7,882 bases of DNA from Lonsdalea quercina subsp. quercina (GTDB lineage Bacteria > Pseudomonadota > Gammaproteobacteria > Enterobacterales > Enterobacteriaceae). A program made the translations under genes and the position numbers. Positions 7,222 through 7,882 of this stretch are shown here, piece after piece; the first letter of the stretch is position 1; each line of letters begins with the position of its first letter. Location of the stretch: assembly GCF_000688655.1 (NCBI RefSeq), contig NZ_JIBO01000006.1:211145-219026 (forward strand), read 5' to 3'. The notes beneath the pieces were generated by a model. The model had not been told where the DNA came from. It saw nothing but the letters and a program-made list of their open reading frames with translations, and did no database searches.

Positions 7222-7882
7222 ATGAAGCCTTCTATTGTTGCCAAACTGGAAGCACTGCAAGAACGCCATGAAGAGGTCCAGGCTTTGTTGGGCGATCCCG
7301 GCGTTATCGCCGATATGGACCGTTTTCGTGCGTTGTCCCGGGAGTATGCTCAACTGACCGACATTACCGGTTGTTTCCAGCGCTGGCAGCAAACGCAGGA
7401 AGATATCGCCACTGCGGAAGCGATGCTGGACGATCCGGAAATGAAAGAAATGGCGCAGGAGGAGCTGAGTGACGCAAAAACCGCAGGCGAAGAGCTGGAA
7501 CAGCAATTGCAAGTTTTGCTGTTGCCGAAAGATCCTGACGATGATCGCAGCTGTTATCTGGAAATCCGCGCCGGCACTGGCGGTGATGAAGCCGCGATTT
7601 TCGCCGGCGATCTGTTCCGTATGTATAGCCGCTATGCCGAGTCTCGACGTTGGAAGGTGGAAGTGGTCAGCGCGAGCGACGGCGAGCATGGCGGTTATAA
7701 AGAAGTTATCGCTAAAGTGGTCGGTGACGGCGCATACGGGCAGCTGAAGTTTGAGTCCGGCGGCCATCGCGTGCAGCGTGTTCCCGCGACTGAATCTCAG
7801 GGGCGTATCCATACCTCCGCCTGCACTGTGGCCGTCATGCCGGAAGTGCCCGAAGCCGAATTGCCGGAAATCAATCCGTCAG
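7222..7882 (+). CDS. prfA: Peptide chain release factor 1, N-terminal 220 residues (cut by window end)
   Basis: RF1 recognises UAA and UAG in the ribosomal A site and triggers hydrolysis of peptidyl-tRNA. The frame is open from the ATG at 7222 to the last base: 220 of about 360 residues are present. The start [25 protein letters not shown] equals the E. coli N-terminus. Domain 1 is a helical, Glu-rich arm (to about residue 100), followed by [10 protein letters not shown] and the [20 protein letters not shown] block (116-135). The stop-codon-reading PxT motif is intact as Pro188-Ala189-Thr190 within [18 protein letters not shown], identifying RF1 and not RF2 (SPF). The catalytic GGQ motif lies beyond the right edge. 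prmC, which methylates the GGQ glutamine, would be expected next. It is probably translated from the hemA transcript. Confidence 0.97.
   Translation, partial: MKPSIVAKLEALQERHEEVQALLGDPGVIADMDRFRALSREYAQLTDITGCFQRWQQTQEDIATAEAMLDDPEMKEMAQEELSDAKTAGEELEQQLQVLLLPKDPDDDRSCYLEIRAGTGGDEAAIFAGDLFRMYSRYAESRRWKVEVVSASDGEHGGYKEVIAKVVGDGAYGQLKFESGGHRVQRVPATESQGRIHTSACTVAVMPEVPEAELPEINPS

Noticed and set aside
6913..7812. 299-codon open frame on the minus strand across the hemA end and prfA start
   Set aside because: It is antisense to two strongly conserved genes, shows no recognisable domain, and is explained by codon bias of the real frames.

Overview
The window is a core chromosomal segment of a gamma-proteobacterium, almost certainly of the order Enterobacterales. 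YchF, Pth, Prs, IspE, LolB, HemA and RF1 can each be recognised almost residue by residue from their E. coli counterparts, and the gene order ychF-pth / ychH / prs-ispE-lolB / hemA-prfA is the enterobacterial one. The sulfate/dicarboxylate transporter gene dauA, which E. coli carries between ychH and prs, is absent. That absence, plus a DUF6694-like lipoprotein gene at the left edge, makes a soft-rot type lineage (Pectobacterium, Dickeya, Brenneria and relatives) my best guess, but the genus is not proven.

Layout. Positions 1-531 hold the 3' part of an AT-rich accessory gene (about 40% G+C by hand count; two lines counted inside pth and hemA give 57-63%), ending at a strong terminator. Next comes the minus-strand pair pth (2500-1913) and ychF (1791-700), with a terminator downstream of ychF and a likely internal promoter. 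A regulatory region of about 290 bp (2501-2792) separates pth from the divergent ychH; it holds a probable class II CRP-dependent ychH promoter and a small hairpin in the pth leader. ychH (plus) converges on prs (minus) over one bidirectional terminator. The minus-strand cluster lolB-ispE-prs follows (5709-3153); the prs promoter and a PurR operator lie inside the ispE coding sequence. A 209-bp divergent region separates lolB from hemA, which runs on the plus strand into prfA; prfA is cut by the right edge after 220 codons.

How the genes work together. Most belong to translation and precursor supply. Pth recycles stalled peptidyl-tRNA, YchF is a ribosome-associated ATPase, RF1 terminates translation, and HemA starts tetrapyrrole synthesis from Glu-tRNA. 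Prs makes PRPP for nucleotides, His and Trp, IspE makes isoprenoid precursors, and LolB receives lipoproteins at the outer membrane. YchH is a small inner-membrane stress protein.

I see no mobile element, CRISPR array, tRNA or rRNA, and no obviously new multi-gene system. The points of interest are regulatory: a PurR operator built from ispE codons, a CRP site replacing the -35 element of ychH, an RF1-read UAG at the end of hemA just before the RF1 gene, and hairpins in the pth and hemA leaders.
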